Shown in pieces: positions 49,746 to 58,599 of a DNA stretch of 64,000 bases. This DNA is from Paenibacillus taihuensis. Lineage in GTDB: Bacteria > Bacillota > Bacilli > Paenibacillales > Paenibacillaceae. The position numbers and the translations under genes were made by a program. The notes below the pieces were generated by a model. It was given only the letters and a program-made list of their open reading frames with translations. It had not been told where the DNA came from and searched no databases. Numbering within the stretch: position 1 is the first letter of the stretch; each line of letters starts with the position of its first letter. The stretch is from NCBI RefSeq assembly GCF_003386535.1, contig NZ_QTTN01000033.1, positions 1 through 64,000 of the forward strand, in the 5' to 3' direction.

Positions 49746-50632
49746 TACAGCTCGACCTCCCTTCTGCGCGTGATGCCGAGCTGGATTACCGTGACGATAA
49801 TGATAAAGAGCGTCAGCACGATACTGCCAGCAGTTGCGTAGCCGTAGCTTTGGTTCTTGAACGCCGCGTTGTAAACGGCGAGGAACAGCGTATACGAGGA
49901 TGAGCCCGGCCCGCCGTTCGTAAGCAGGAATGGCAGATCGAACAGGCGAAGCGCGCCGACGATCGTGAGGAAGAGCACAATCGTCACCGAAGGCATCAGC
50001 ATCGGGAACGTCACATGGCGGAACAGCGCGAACCCTTTCGCCCCCTCAATATCCGCCGCCTCATAGATATCGGTCGGAATAGCTTGCAGCCCGGCGAGAT
50101 AGATCATGGCGCAGTAGCCGATCGCCTGCCACTGCGTCAGCAGAATAATCGTTGGAAACGAGGTGTACACCGTACCCAGCCAGTCCTGAAGACGAGCTTC
50201 GCCAATGATATGCGTGAGAATGCCGTTCGCGAATCCGTCGAACTTCAGAATCTCGCCCCAGACGACGGAGGTGACGACAAGGCTGATAATGACAGGAAGA
50301 TAGAACGACGTGCGCAGGAAGCCGCGCGTCCGGAATTTGCGGTTTAGCAGCACCGCCAGCAGCAGCGCGAGCGGATTTTGCACGACGAGGCCGAAGACAA
50401 CCATTTTCAGCGTGTTTTTCATCCCATCGAGCATTTGCACATCTTGAAAGAGATAGCGGTAGTTATCGAACCCGATATACCGCGGCGCTTTAATTCCGTT
50501 CCATTCCGTGAAGGAGTAGTAGATACTCTGCAGGAACGGATAGAAGAAGAACATGCCGAATATCGCAAAAGCCGGCAAAAGAAACAGACAGGCGATCCAA
50601 TATTGCTTGCGGCTCAAACTCACTCTCGTCAC
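49745..50632 (-). CDS. Carbohydrate ABC transporter permease (MalF type)
   Basis: 295 residues, six membrane segments, EAA loop YEAADIEGAKGFALFRHVTFPML. The GTG at 50632 is close to the AAGG ribosome site; a second GTG three codons later is equally plausible. No ATPase gene is in this operon, so it probably borrows an MsmX-type subunit, possibly that at 24690. A hairpin terminator separates it from the binding-protein gene upstream. Confidence 0.9.
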   Translation of the reverse strand: MTRVSLSRKQYWIACLFLLPAFAIFGMFFFYPFLQSIYYSFTEWNGIKAPRYIGFDNYRYLFQDVQMLDGMKNTLKMVVFGLVVQNPLALLLAVLLNRKFRTRGFLRTSFYLPVIISLVVTSVVWGEILKFDGFANGILTHIIGEARLQDWLGTVYTSFPTIILLTQWQAIGYCAMIYLAGLQAIPTDIYEAADIEGAKGFALFRHVTFPMLMPSVTIVLFLTIVGALRLFDLPFLLTNGGPGSSSYTLFLAVYNAAFKNQSYGYATAGSIVLTLFIIIVTVIQLGITRRREVEL

Positions 50633-50647
50633 CTACCTTCGTTCATA

Positions 50648-50682
50648 AAACACGTTCAGCCGCAAATGCTGCGGCTGAACGT
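50648..50682 (-). terminator. Hairpin between binding-protein and permease genes
   Basis: CACGTTCAGCCGCA and TGCGGCTGAACGTG form a perfect 14-bp stem with a 4-nt loop, followed on the minus strand by TTTTATG. It probably gives partial termination and higher expression of the binding protein. Confidence 0.8.
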
Positions 50683-50702
50683 GAACTCGTTATGTGGCGG
50701 CG

Positions 50703-52151
50703 TTATTCCGCCGGAGGCGATACCGTTGCTTTGTCTTTATCGAAGCTGGCTTGCGCCGGCTTCAGATCGTCCGCATTAAATTTGACGCCGGAAACAACCT
50801 TTGTAAGCAAGTCAAGCATGTTGGTAGCCGCACTCGCTGGGATAAAATTCGTCAAGTTCGATGTGACGACCGTGCTGTTATCCACCGCTGCCTGAACGTC
50901 GTTCATAACCGGATCGTCATATTGTACGGTTACGTCTGTGAAGGAAGTCAGTGCGCCGTCGCCTTTCATGAACGGGCTTATAATGTCCGCAGAAGTAATC
51001 AAGTTCACAAGATCCTTGGACTCCTGCATGAGCTCTGTCTTCGCATTTACACCAAGCGCCTCGTTACTGCCCAGACCCATTGCTACTTTGCCATCGTCAT
51101 TGGCGAGAGGGAAGTAACCGATATCGAACTTCTCGAAGCCGCCTTTGTTGATATTGTCGGCGTTCGCGCCTGGCATCCACGGACCTTGAACGATCATCGC
51201 CGCTTCGCCGGATGCAAACATTTGACCCGATTGCGGCCAGTCGATGCTGATCGCGTTCTTATTGAAGTAGCCCTTCGACTTCATCTGCTCGAAGTTCTGA
51301 TACACCTTCTGAATGAGCGCGTCGTCATTAATCTTCTGTTCTCCGCTGTAAACCTTCTGGCCAAGTGTCGGATCGTTCAGCTGGTACGAATTCAGCCAGT
51401 TGAAGTAGAACAGACTGGCTGTCCATTGGTCTTTAAAGCCGAGCGTAATCGGCGTTTTGCCAGAAGTCTTGATTTTCTCGGCAGCATCCATGAGCTCTTG
51501 TGTCGTCTTCGGCGCCTGAATGCCGAGATCGGAGAAGATCTTCTTGTTATACCAGACGCCGCCGCCGATGGAGAGCCCCATTGGCACACCGAACGTTTTG
51601 CCGTCGGCATGCGTTTGGAAGTCTTTCTGGCCGCCCGTATTGAGACGCGCTACCCAAGGCTCCGCGGACAGATCCTGCAGGTTGCCGGATTTTGCAAAAT
51701 CAACCCCTTGGTAGAACACGACATCCGGTGCGGAGCCCGATGCGAACTGCGCCTTCAGCTTATCGAAGTAAGTCGCGCCGAGCACGACGTCCCACTGAAT
51801 CTTCGCCTTCGGATACAGCTTCGCGTATGCGGTTTCGACGTCCTTCTTGAACTGAACCATGTATGGACGGTCATCGAGGAACCAAGCGCCGACGCGGATA
51901 GTGAACTCCTTGTCATTGCCCGCTGCCGCGGCATTCGAACCGGAGTTATCCGTCGATGCGTTCGAGCTGGTATCGTCCGTAGCAGCTGCGTTGTTGCCGC
52001 TGCTGTTCGTGCTGGAGTTGCTGCTCGTATTCGTACTCGTGTCTGAAGATGAGTTGCCCTGGTTATTCCCGTTGTTCGAGCCGCCGCACGCCGACACCGC
52101 AGTCGTCAGCAGCAGTACACTGGCAAGCGCTGATAATCCTTTGAGCTTCAT
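50703..52151 (-). CDS. Sugar ABC transporter solute-binding lipoprotein
   Basis: About 482 residues from ATG 52151 (GAGGG about 10 nt upstream). The lipobox VSAC makes C22 the lipidated residue, followed by an Asn/Ser/Thr-rich linker to about residue 70. The binding fold shows FTIRVGAWFLDDRPYM, GSAPDVVFYQGVDFAKSG, GQMFASGEAAMIVQGPWMPG and GSNEALGVNAKT. It serves the permeases downstream. A near-cre palindrome lies upstream at 52200, and the adjacent kinase/regulator pair probably controls it. Confidence 0.9.
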   Translation of the reverse strand: MKLKGLSALASVLLLTTAVSACGGSNNGNNQGNSSSDTSTNTSSNSSTNSSGNNAAATDDTSSNASTDNSGSNAAAAGNDKEFTIRVGAWFLDDRPYMVQFKKDVETAYAKLYPKAKIQWDVVLGATYFDKLKAQFASGSAPDVVFYQGVDFAKSGNLQDLSAEPWVARLNTGGQKDFQTHADGKTFGVPMGLSIGGGVWYNKKIFSDLGIQAPKTTQELMDAAEKIKTSGKTPITLGFKDQWTASLFYFNWLNSYQLNDPTLGQKVYSGEQKINDDALIQKVYQNFEQMKSKGYFNKNAISIDWPQSGQMFASGEAAMIVQGPWMPGANADNINKGGFEKFDIGYFPLANDDGKVAMGLGSNEALGVNAKTELMQESKDLVNLITSADIISPFMKGDGALTSFTDVTVQYDDPVMNDVQAAVDNSTVVTSNLTNFIPASAATNMLDLLTKVVSGVKFNADDLKPAQASFDKDKATVSPPAE

Positions 52152-52199
52152 TGCCACAACACCCTCTTTTCTCGTCTCTAGTTTCACTCACAAGTTAAG

Positions 52200-52212
52200 T
52201 GTAGCGCTTACA
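52200..52212. promoter_or_regulatory. cre-like palindrome TGTAGCGCTTACA
   Basis: Near-perfect inverted repeat about 50 bp upstream of the binding-protein start, one base shorter than the ideal TGTAAGCGCTTACA. It is a plausible CcpA or LacI-type site. Confidence 0.4.
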
Positions 52213-52317
52213 TAAATCCGAGAGGATAGCTGCATTTTACCGTTTCTGTGTTGGAATTGACGAACTTGATGCGGGGTGTTGCGAACGGTTCGGCCGTAGC
52301 GGGAGGATTGTCCACCT

Positions 52318-52935
52318 TCTGCGCAGCTGAGAGAGGGGTTCCCTCTCTCAGCTCGACTTTGGCTGGTTCCGTGCGCCGAGAGAGGCTTTTCTCGCTTACA
52401 GCCAACCAATATATGTAGAGAATCCCACACACCATCCAGTTACATGTTAGGCACGATACCGAAAGCACACCTATGTGCTCGCACTCACCATTTCGCCCGT
52501 ATCTGATGCTGAGAGATCCCAATTTGCTCTCTCACCCACCATTTCACGCGTATCTGACGCTGAGAGATCCCAATTTGCTCTCTCAGCCTTCCAAACCAGC
52601 CAGTTACCCGCCACCATGATGCTGAGAGATCCCAATTTGCTCCCTCAGCCACCATTTCACGCGTATCTAATGCTGAGAGATCCCAATTTGCTCTCTCAGC
52701 CTTCCAAACCAGCCAGTTACCTGCCACCATGATGCTGAGAGATCCTAATTTACTCTCTCACCCACCATTTCACGCGTATCTAATGCGGAGAGATCCCAGT
52801 TTGCTCTCTCAGCTTCCAAACCAGCCAGTTACCCGCCACCATGATGCTGAGAGATCCCAATTTGCTCTCTCACCCACCATTTCACGCGTTTCTGGCAACG
52901 AGAGAGCTTAATTTGCTCTCTCAGCTCCTCAAACC
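52318..52935. repeat. Hairpin-repeat array, same 113-bp unit as 45926-46665
   Basis: Units GCTGAGAGATCCCAATTTG...CTCTCTCAG start at 52326, 52375, 52508, 52559, 52621, 52672, 52734, 52785, 52846 and about 52897. From 52508 the spacing alternates 51, 62, 51, 62, 51, 61 and 51 bp. The two spacer types (CACCCACCATTTCACGCG and CTTCCAAACCAGCCAGTTAC) correspond to those of the 46-kb array, but units here are more uniform. CTGAGAGA and TCTCTCAG form an 8-bp stem. The array directly follows the 3' end of the response-regulator gene. Confidence 0.93.
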
Positions 52936-52956
52936 AGCCAGCTCCAACTCCTACTC

Positions 52957-54525
52957 CTACTCGCCGGCCCCGCTTCCGCCTCTAACCTGTGCCCGGTACG
53001 CGCTTGGCGAGAGGCCGACTTTCTTCTTGAACATGAAGCTGAAATGCGCCGTATCCTTGAAGCCGACCGCGTACGCCACCTCGTAGCTCTTCAAGTCCTC
53101 GCGCAGCAACTTGTTCTTCGCCGCCTCGATGCGGTAATCCCACAGCATGTCCGTGAAATTGTATCCGGTCTCCTTCTTGATGAGCCGGCTGAGATAGGAG
53201 TAGTTCACGTTCAGCTTCTGCGCGACCGATTGCAGCGTCAGATCCTCTGTGAACCGCTCGCGGATCAGCTTCCGCACGCCTGCGATGACTTGCAGCGGCG
53301 AGTCCTGCAGCTCCTGACGCATGAGCTCCTGGTACGCAATGAGCTGCTTCTCCAGCTCCTTCATAATGTCGGTCAGCAGCACCGCATGGATCAGCTTCTC
53401 GCGGATATCGACGCTCATGCCGTGCGACGGCTTGATGCCGAAGTCCGCCAGCGCCGCTTCCGCCTTCTCGATGACGCCGAGCGCGTAGTGCTGCATATCC
53501 TTCTTGCTCGCGCCGACTGAGAGCATGCTGCGGTACGAGTCCTTGAGCAGAGCCCGAATGGGCTCGTGGTCTGCCTGACGCAGCGCATCGGCGATCTGGC
53601 CGAGCGAGGCATCCGTTTGCTTCTCCTTCTCGGACAGGAACGATTCCAGCGCATCGTAAGCGACGACCGAATTCTTGCCGAGCAGCATCCGGTACTCCAT
53701 ACATTTCTTCACCTGCCCGAGCGCCTCCGGCAGCTGGCAGTACGAGCTGAAGCTTTGGCTGATGCCGACAGACAGCGACAGCTCGCGCGCAATTTTAACG
53801 CCGCCTTCGGCGGCGAGCTCCTTGGCGAACGCCAGCAGCTGCTCGCGCCCAGCGGCTGCAGCGCCTTCACGCAGCGGCACGAACAAATAAATGCCGCTGG
53901 CGGACGACGCCGTCCGCCCCTGCAGGCCGCTCCGGGCTGCGGCCGCTTCGATCTGTCCGCGTGCATGCGCCGCCGCGAACGGGAAGTGCTCGCCCTCGGC
54001 TGCGCGCGGGGCATCGAGCTCCGCGTACAGCAGCGCGAAGCTGCCGTCGCGCAGTCCTTGCGCCTGCAGCCACTCCTGCTTGTACGCGCTGCTCTGCCTC
54101 TCGTTCGCCAGCAGCTCAAAGAACTGATCATGCTCGCGCCAACCTGCGAGCAGCGGCTCATGCACCCGGAGCGTCGCAACGGTGCGCGTCAGCTCCTCCG
54201 GCAGAAACGGCTTCGTCAGGAAGTCCGACACGCCGAGCTTCACCGCCTGCCGCGCATAATCGAACTCATGATAGGCCGTCAGGAAGATAATCGGCATATC
54301 CGAATGCCGCTGCCGCACCCGCTCCGCAAACGTCAGGCCGTCCATCACCGGCATGCGAATATCGGTAATAATAACGTCCGGCAGCGCTCCCTGCTGCAGC
54401 AAACCAAGCGCATCCTCGCCATTCGCCGCCGTCCATGCCACCTCGCAGCCGATTTCCCGCCAACCGCTCATCGAGGCGAGAAACTCGCGAATTTCGCGTT
54501 CATCATCTACAATCATCAGGCGCAT
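52957..54525 (-). CDS. AraC-type response regulator (YesN-like)
   Basis: About 522 residues. The receiver domain (1-120) has the acidic pocket D7/D8, phospho-acceptor D55 (ITDIRMP) and K105 (LTKPF). A long linker domain (about 140-400) is typical of YesN-like proteins, and two AraC helix-turn-helix motifs lie at the C-terminus (LTLQSVAQKLNVNYSYLSRLIK and SYEVAYAVGFKDTAHFSFMFKK). The ATG at 54525 is used because the receiver domain begins there; GGGAGG lies in the end of the kinase gene. It most likely activates the importer genes downstream. Confidence 0.92.
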   Translation of the reverse strand: MRLMIVDDEREIREFLASMSGWREIGCEVAWTAANGEDALGLLQQGALPDVIITDIRMPVMDGLTFAERVRQRHSDMPIIFLTAYHEFDYARQAVKLGVSDFLTKPFLPEELTRTVATLRVHEPLLAGWREHDQFFELLANERQSSAYKQEWLQAQGLRDGSFALLYAELDAPRAAEGEHFPFAAAHARGQIEAAAARSGLQGRTASSASGIYLFVPLREGAAAAGREQLLAFAKELAAEGGVKIARELSLSVGISQSFSSYCQLPEALGQVKKCMEYRMLLGKNSVVAYDALESFLSEKEKQTDASLGQIADALRQADHEPIRALLKDSYRSMLSVGASKKDMQHYALGVIEKAEAALADFGIKPSHGMSVDIREKLIHAVLLTDIMKELEKQLIAYQELMRQELQDSPLQVIAGVRKLIRERFTEDLTLQSVAQKLNVNYSYLSRLIKKETGYNFTDMLWDYRIEAAKNKLLREDLKSYEVAYAVGFKDTAHFSFMFKKKVGLSPSAYRAQVRGGSGAGE

Positions 54526-54532
54526 GCGTTGT

Positions 54533-56257
54533 TCAGCCTCCCTCATTCTCTTGAAAGATCTGTATCGGCATAAGTACTTTCGTAATGGTCGTAAATTCGC
54601 GGTGACTGAGGGTGACTCCGTACGTGTTGCCGTAATGAAGCCGCAGTCTGGCATTCGCATTCTCAAGCCCGCTTCCAAGCCCCTTCGAATGGCGATAGCC
54701 ACTCGCTTGCCCTGCTGCCGTCTCATGCAAGGAGCTTCCTGCGAGCGAGCTATTCTCGATCTCGATGACGAGCTCGTACTGCTCTTCCTTTACCGTAATG
54801 GCGATGCTTCCGCCTTCCGGCAGACTATCGATGCCATGTACGACCGCATTCTCGACAAGCGGCTGCAGCAGCAGCTTCGGCACCGCGATTTGGCGGTACA
54901 TATCCGGCAGGTCAATCGTATAGGACAGCCGATCGCCGTAACGATAGCGGTGAATCTCGAGGTATTTGCGGACGAATTCCATCTCTGTTGCCAAAGCGAC
55001 AAACGCGTTGCCAGGGGTAATCGAGAAACGGAATATTCCTGATAAGTGCTGCACCATCTGCGGAATATGCTTTGCCTTCTCCGGCGTGTGCGACATGATG
55101 CTGATATACTCCATCGTGTTATAGAGGAAATGAGGATTAATGTACATGCGGATTGCTTTCAACTCGGCTTCGCGAATCATAAGCTCGTTCTTGTAGTTCG
55201 TCTCGATGAGGTGGCTCGTCCGGGCGACGAGGCTGTTGAAGCTGTTGCAGAGCATCGCGACTTCGTCCTTCGACGTAATGCCGCTTATGAGCTGATATTC
55301 CTCCCGCTCCGCTGCCCGCATAAGGCGCGTTAGCCGCTGAATGGGGATCGTAATCCGGCGCAAAATGACATACGTCACAATCGTGATCGCCAGCCAAGCG
55401 GCCAGCGTTACGCCGATGGAGAATAGTGCCTGCTTCTGCACGAGCCCGCCTGTGCCCGGGTTCGCGAACAGCACATATTGAAACTCCGAGTAGCGCGACT
55501 TCTGCCGGACGACAAGATCGCTGAGCGGACCGCGAATGTCGAGCAGATGACCGATCTGGCTGAGCTTGGATGAGGTCATGATCTGGTTGTCGGTATTCGT
55601 AATATAGAACGTGCCAGGGTTATAGTCGGCGAAGAGCTTCTGCACTTTGGCGGCATCCAGCGTGATAATGAGGCGGCCAATCTCCGAATCGACGGAGGGA
55701 CGCTGGCCCTCGTCGAAGATTTTGACCACGCAGGCCATCCGCCCATCGTCGTTGAAGAACGCCCATTCCGGCATCCGGTCGAATTCGAACGGCATTTTCC
55801 AGAAGGCGTCTTTGTACAGAAGCCGCTTATCCGGGTCGGTGCTGTACAGGACATGGGTTTTATCTAGCACATAGATGGTGCCGACGAAGTCGCCGATCTT
55901 AAGCCGTGCAGTCGCAAGCTCCGACTGGAGCAGCTGGGCTACGGAACCGTTCAGCGCGTCGTTCACCTGGCCCTTCTTCGCATTGCGGAACATCGCTTGG
56001 ATGAACACATTTTCGCTAATAGGGAGCATCTGGCTCTTCACGGCATACAATACTTCGTCGAACGTCTGGGCGGAACGGGACAAGCCTTGCTGTGCTTCTT
56101 CTGCGGCTTTCTTCTCAATAAGGTGGCTGGAGCGGATGTAGAAGGTGGAGCTGACGATGATTAACGGAATTAACGTCAGGAGCGAGTAAATGATGAGCAT
56201 CTTATAAAACAACCTGGAGCGAATGGGATCAAGCAAATGCGTGGTCAGCCATTTCAT
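54533..56257 (-). CDS. Sensor histidine kinase (YesM-like)
   Basis: 574 residues. A membrane segment (about 18-38) precedes an extracellular Cache-like sensor (about 40-275), followed by a second membrane segment (about 277-300), HAMP (about 300-350), the HisKA_7TM/His_kinase block with H376 (INPHFLYNTME), and an HATPase domain (LVENAVVHGIDSLPEGG; GLGSGLENANARL). Such kinases sense sugars or wall fragments and phosphorylate a YesN-type partner, here the next gene 7 bp away. AGGAGACG precedes the ATG. Confidence 0.93.
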   Translation of the reverse strand: MKWLTTHLLDPIRSRLFYKMLIIYSLLTLIPLIIVSSTFYIRSSHLIEKKAAEEAQQGLSRSAQTFDEVLYAVKSQMLPISENVFIQAMFRNAKKGQVNDALNGSVAQLLQSELATARLKIGDFVGTIYVLDKTHVLYSTDPDKRLLYKDAFWKMPFEFDRMPEWAFFNDDGRMACVVKIFDEGQRPSVDSEIGRLIITLDAAKVQKLFADYNPGTFYITNTDNQIMTSSKLSQIGHLLDIRGPLSDLVVRQKSRYSEFQYVLFANPGTGGLVQKQALFSIGVTLAAWLAITIVTYVILRRITIPIQRLTRLMRAAEREEYQLISGITSKDEVAMLCNSFNSLVARTSHLIETNYKNELMIREAELKAIRMYINPHFLYNTMEYISIMSHTPEKAKHIPQMVQHLSGIFRFSITPGNAFVALATEMEFVRKYLEIHRYRYGDRLSYTIDLPDMYRQIAVPKLLLQPLVENAVVHGIDSLPEGGSIAITVKEEQYELVIEIENSSLAGSSLHETAAGQASGYRHSKGLGSGLENANARLRLHYGNTYGVTLSHREFTTITKVLMPIQIFQENEGG

Positions 56258-56311
56258 AGAGCACGTCTCCTATTCGGTTATTAGGCTGCTTAAATAGTGA
56301 GGTTCGCCTCT

Positions 56312-56339
56312 ATTATCTAATAAACGCCGAGATATGCAA
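56312..56339 (-). promoter_or_regulatory. Promoter of the kinase/regulator operon
   Basis: On the minus strand TTGCAT (56334-56339) and GATAAT (56312-56317) are 16 bp apart. Confidence 0.55.
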
Positions 56340-56349
56340 TAGTCCGTGC

Positions 56350-56386
56350 AAACAAAATAAGCCCGCAGCGCGTAACGCCGCAGGCT
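56350..56386 (-). terminator. Terminator of the germination operon
   Basis: An 11-bp stem with two G-U pairs (56360-56370 with 56376-56386) and a 5-nt loop, followed on the minus strand by TATTTTG. Confidence 0.8.
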
Positions 56387-56410
56387 CTTCATATCCTAGT
56401 CGATAAAGTT

Positions 56411-57505
56411 CTAATCCAGAACGCCGGTATTCAAGATCGTCACCTTGATCTTCGGGTTGATCGTAAGCTTCGGGTAAGCCTCGCTCCAGTTCATCCCTTT
56501 GAACAGGTTCGGATGATAGGCTGCAAGCTCATGTCCCAGTTGAAAATAATCGCAGTTCGCTTTCTGCATCGTCGCAATGATTTTCTCCGCCTCCTTCGTA
56601 AGCTTCTCGCTGAGCTGCTTCTCGATTTTCTTCAGCACTGAAGTCGTATGCGTGACATAAGGCCCGCTTTCAATCAACTTGGCATCCAGCCGCAGCGAAA
56701 TGTCCATTTCGCGAAGACCCTTATTATCATAGATGGCGTGATAGTCATTCTTGCTGTTCCGAATCCGAATCGTGTATTCTTCACCGTTAAACTTTCTGGT
56801 AATAGCCTGGGTTCTGCTAGGAGTTCCAGCCATTAGGCAGGACAGCAGGGTTTGTTTAATATCCAAATTCATGCCCGTGTACTTCCCGTCATGAAACAAG
56901 GCGACTCCCGCAAGCCGAGCTCCTTCCTGATCCGGCACAAATCGATTAAGCGCAAAATCGCTGATATAATCCGTTCCCCCAAGGATATAGCGAAGCAGCT
57001 TATTCGTCGGGATGTCCCCCCGCTCCCTCTCACTGGCTAATATGCCGGTCAGGAAATCCGAAGTCGTCTGGTCCTTGATCCTCTTCTTGGACAATAGCTG
57101 CGAGAGATCGCCGTCGTAAACCGCAAGGCTGGCATACAGCGGGTTGGATACGAACTGGCCCACGGAATCCAAATATTTCAGCGGCTCATCTTTCGCAAAG
57201 CGTGTGCCTATCAGATACAGCCTTGTTTCCTGAACCGTTAATGATCCGGGTATCGAGCTATTGGCCACAAGCACCGAAGCGTACAAGCTGTCACCTGGTT
57301 GTTCTATATAAACGCTGGACGGTTTGCCACCGCCTTGACTCGCCTCCCTGAGCGAGGAGATGACATAGCCTACCTTGAGCTTCTTGCTGTCACCCACATA
57401 ATCGATGCCGACAATATCGACAAACAGCTGGTCCTTGAGCCTAAGCTGATCCCAGCAGCCTGTAAGCAGCAGACACATCATCAGCGCTGCAAATCCTCTC
57501 TTCAC
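56411..57505 (-). CDS. Ger(x)C-family spore germination lipoprotein
   Basis: 364 residues. The lipobox LTGC makes C17 the lipidated residue, followed directly by WDQLRLKDQLFVDIVGIDY, diagnostic of the GerAC/GerKC family; the C-terminal domain (about 200-360) is the Ger(x)C domain. The protein is the C subunit of a germinant receptor in the spore inner membrane. The start is GTG, overlapping the permease stop (GTGA), so translation is coupled. It is the last gene of the operon. Confidence 0.93.
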   Translation of the reverse strand: MKRGFAALMMCLLLTGCWDQLRLKDQLFVDIVGIDYVGDSKKLKVGYVISSLREASQGGGKPSSVYIEQPGDSLYASVLVANSSIPGSLTVQETRLYLIGTRFAKDEPLKYLDSVGQFVSNPLYASLAVYDGDLSQLLSKKRIKDQTTSDFLTGILASERERGDIPTNKLLRYILGGTDYISDFALNRFVPDQEGARLAGVALFHDGKYTGMNLDIKQTLLSCLMAGTPSRTQAITRKFNGEEYTIRIRNSKNDYHAIYDNKGLREMDISLRLDAKLIESGPYVTHTTSVLKKIEKQLSEKLTKEAEKIIATMQKANCDYFQLGHELAAYHPNLFKGMNWSEAYPKLTINPKIKVTILNTGVLD

Positions 57506-58599
57506 GCCCTGTTCCTCCCTGCGCCGCGAAGCCCGGAAATGATAAGCAGGACGGCTGGCACAGCAATGATCATAAAGACTGAGCCAATATCCTGCAGGTC
57601 AGAGAAATTTATAATCGTACTCCGTTTCTTGAAGAAAAGGCTGCCGATGAAGGCTAAACCGACCATCGCCCAGACCCATATCTGATGCTTGCCTAATCCT
57701 TTGCTGCGAAGATGTACGAAGGCTTTGGCCGACAAGAAGAAATAGATATAGGCGGTGTCCGAAACGATAAAAACATAGAAGATCAAAAACATGACGTCCA
57801 AACTCTGGAGCACCTCAAGCTGATAATATTTCAGGATGAAAACAATAGGCTCCGGAATATGTTTTAGCTGCTTCAAGCTAAACATCGTCGAGCAAATCAG
57901 GCAGCTTAGGACATAGTAGAGGATCGCAGTCATGTTAGCGAACGTCATAATAAGAAGCAGCCTATTCTTGCTCTTGGCCTTTACATAAGGAAAGGCGTAC
58001 AGCAGCAAATCATAGCCCACATATCCGCTGAAAGCGTAATAGATCCCCTTCACGACTGGATTCCAGCCGCCCGACAGAACGGGCAGCAAATTTTTCACAT
58101 CGGGCCCGTACAGCCAACAGCCGGCAATCAGAAGAATAGCGATAACGGAAAGGATTAGGTAGGATTGTGCGATATACGCAATCCTCCTCAGCGATAATGA
58201 CGCCGCATAACCGCATGCGATGAAGATCATCAGAGTAATAATCCAACCCGGCGTATATACGAACAGCCACCGATTCAGCACATCGGTATAATTCAGGATC
58301 AGCATAAGCCCGGAAATCGCGTAATAGCAGCCGTACATGAGATTGACGAACGCTCCCACTGGTCTCCCGACAATTTGAGGGACATAAGCAAAGCAATTCC
58401 GCGACGGATATCGGCTGCCAAGCCACCAGATGAGCATAATTCCAGCTTGCGCGCACAGCCCGCTGAGGAATACGGAGAGCCACATGTCATGTCCGGCTAT
58501 ATCGGCTTCAACGTGCGGCAATGACATCACCTCGAGGCCTAGCTGCGTCATAAAGATGAGCACGAACAGTTGTCTGCCTGTGATTGCGTCTTCCTTCAT
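57502..58599 (-). CDS. Spore germination permease (GerAB/GerKB family)
   Basis: About 365 residues with ten predicted membrane segments, of the amino-acid/polyamine/organocation-like GerB family (ITGRQLFVLIFMTQLGLEVMSLP at the start). It is the B subunit of the germinant receptor, which binds the germinant. The ATG at 58599 overlaps the upstream stop as ATGA, with AAGGGG 9 nt upstream; the ATG three codons earlier sits on the ribosome site. Confidence 0.92.
   Translation of the reverse strand: MKEDAITGRQLFVLIFMTQLGLEVMSLPHVEADIAGHDMWLSVFLSGLCAQAGIMLIWWLGSRYPSRNCFAYVPQIVGRPVGAFVNLMYGCYYAISGLMLILNYTDVLNRWLFVYTPGWIITLMIFIACGYAASLSLRRIAYIAQSYLILSVIAILLIAGCWLYGPDVKNLLPVLSGGWNPVVKGIYYAFSGYVGYDLLLYAFPYVKAKSKNRLLLIMTFANMTAILYYVLSCLICSTMFSLKQLKHIPEPIVFILKYYQLEVLQSLDVMFLIFYVFIVSDTAYIYFFLSAKAFVHLRSKGLGKHQIWVWAMVGLAFIGSLFFKKRSTIINFSDLQDIGSVFMIIAVPAVLLIISGLRGAGRNRA

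Noticed and set aside
53566-54573. 335-codon plus-strand ORF
   Set aside because: Shadow of the YesN-type regulator gene, which has receiver and AraC motifs on the other strand.
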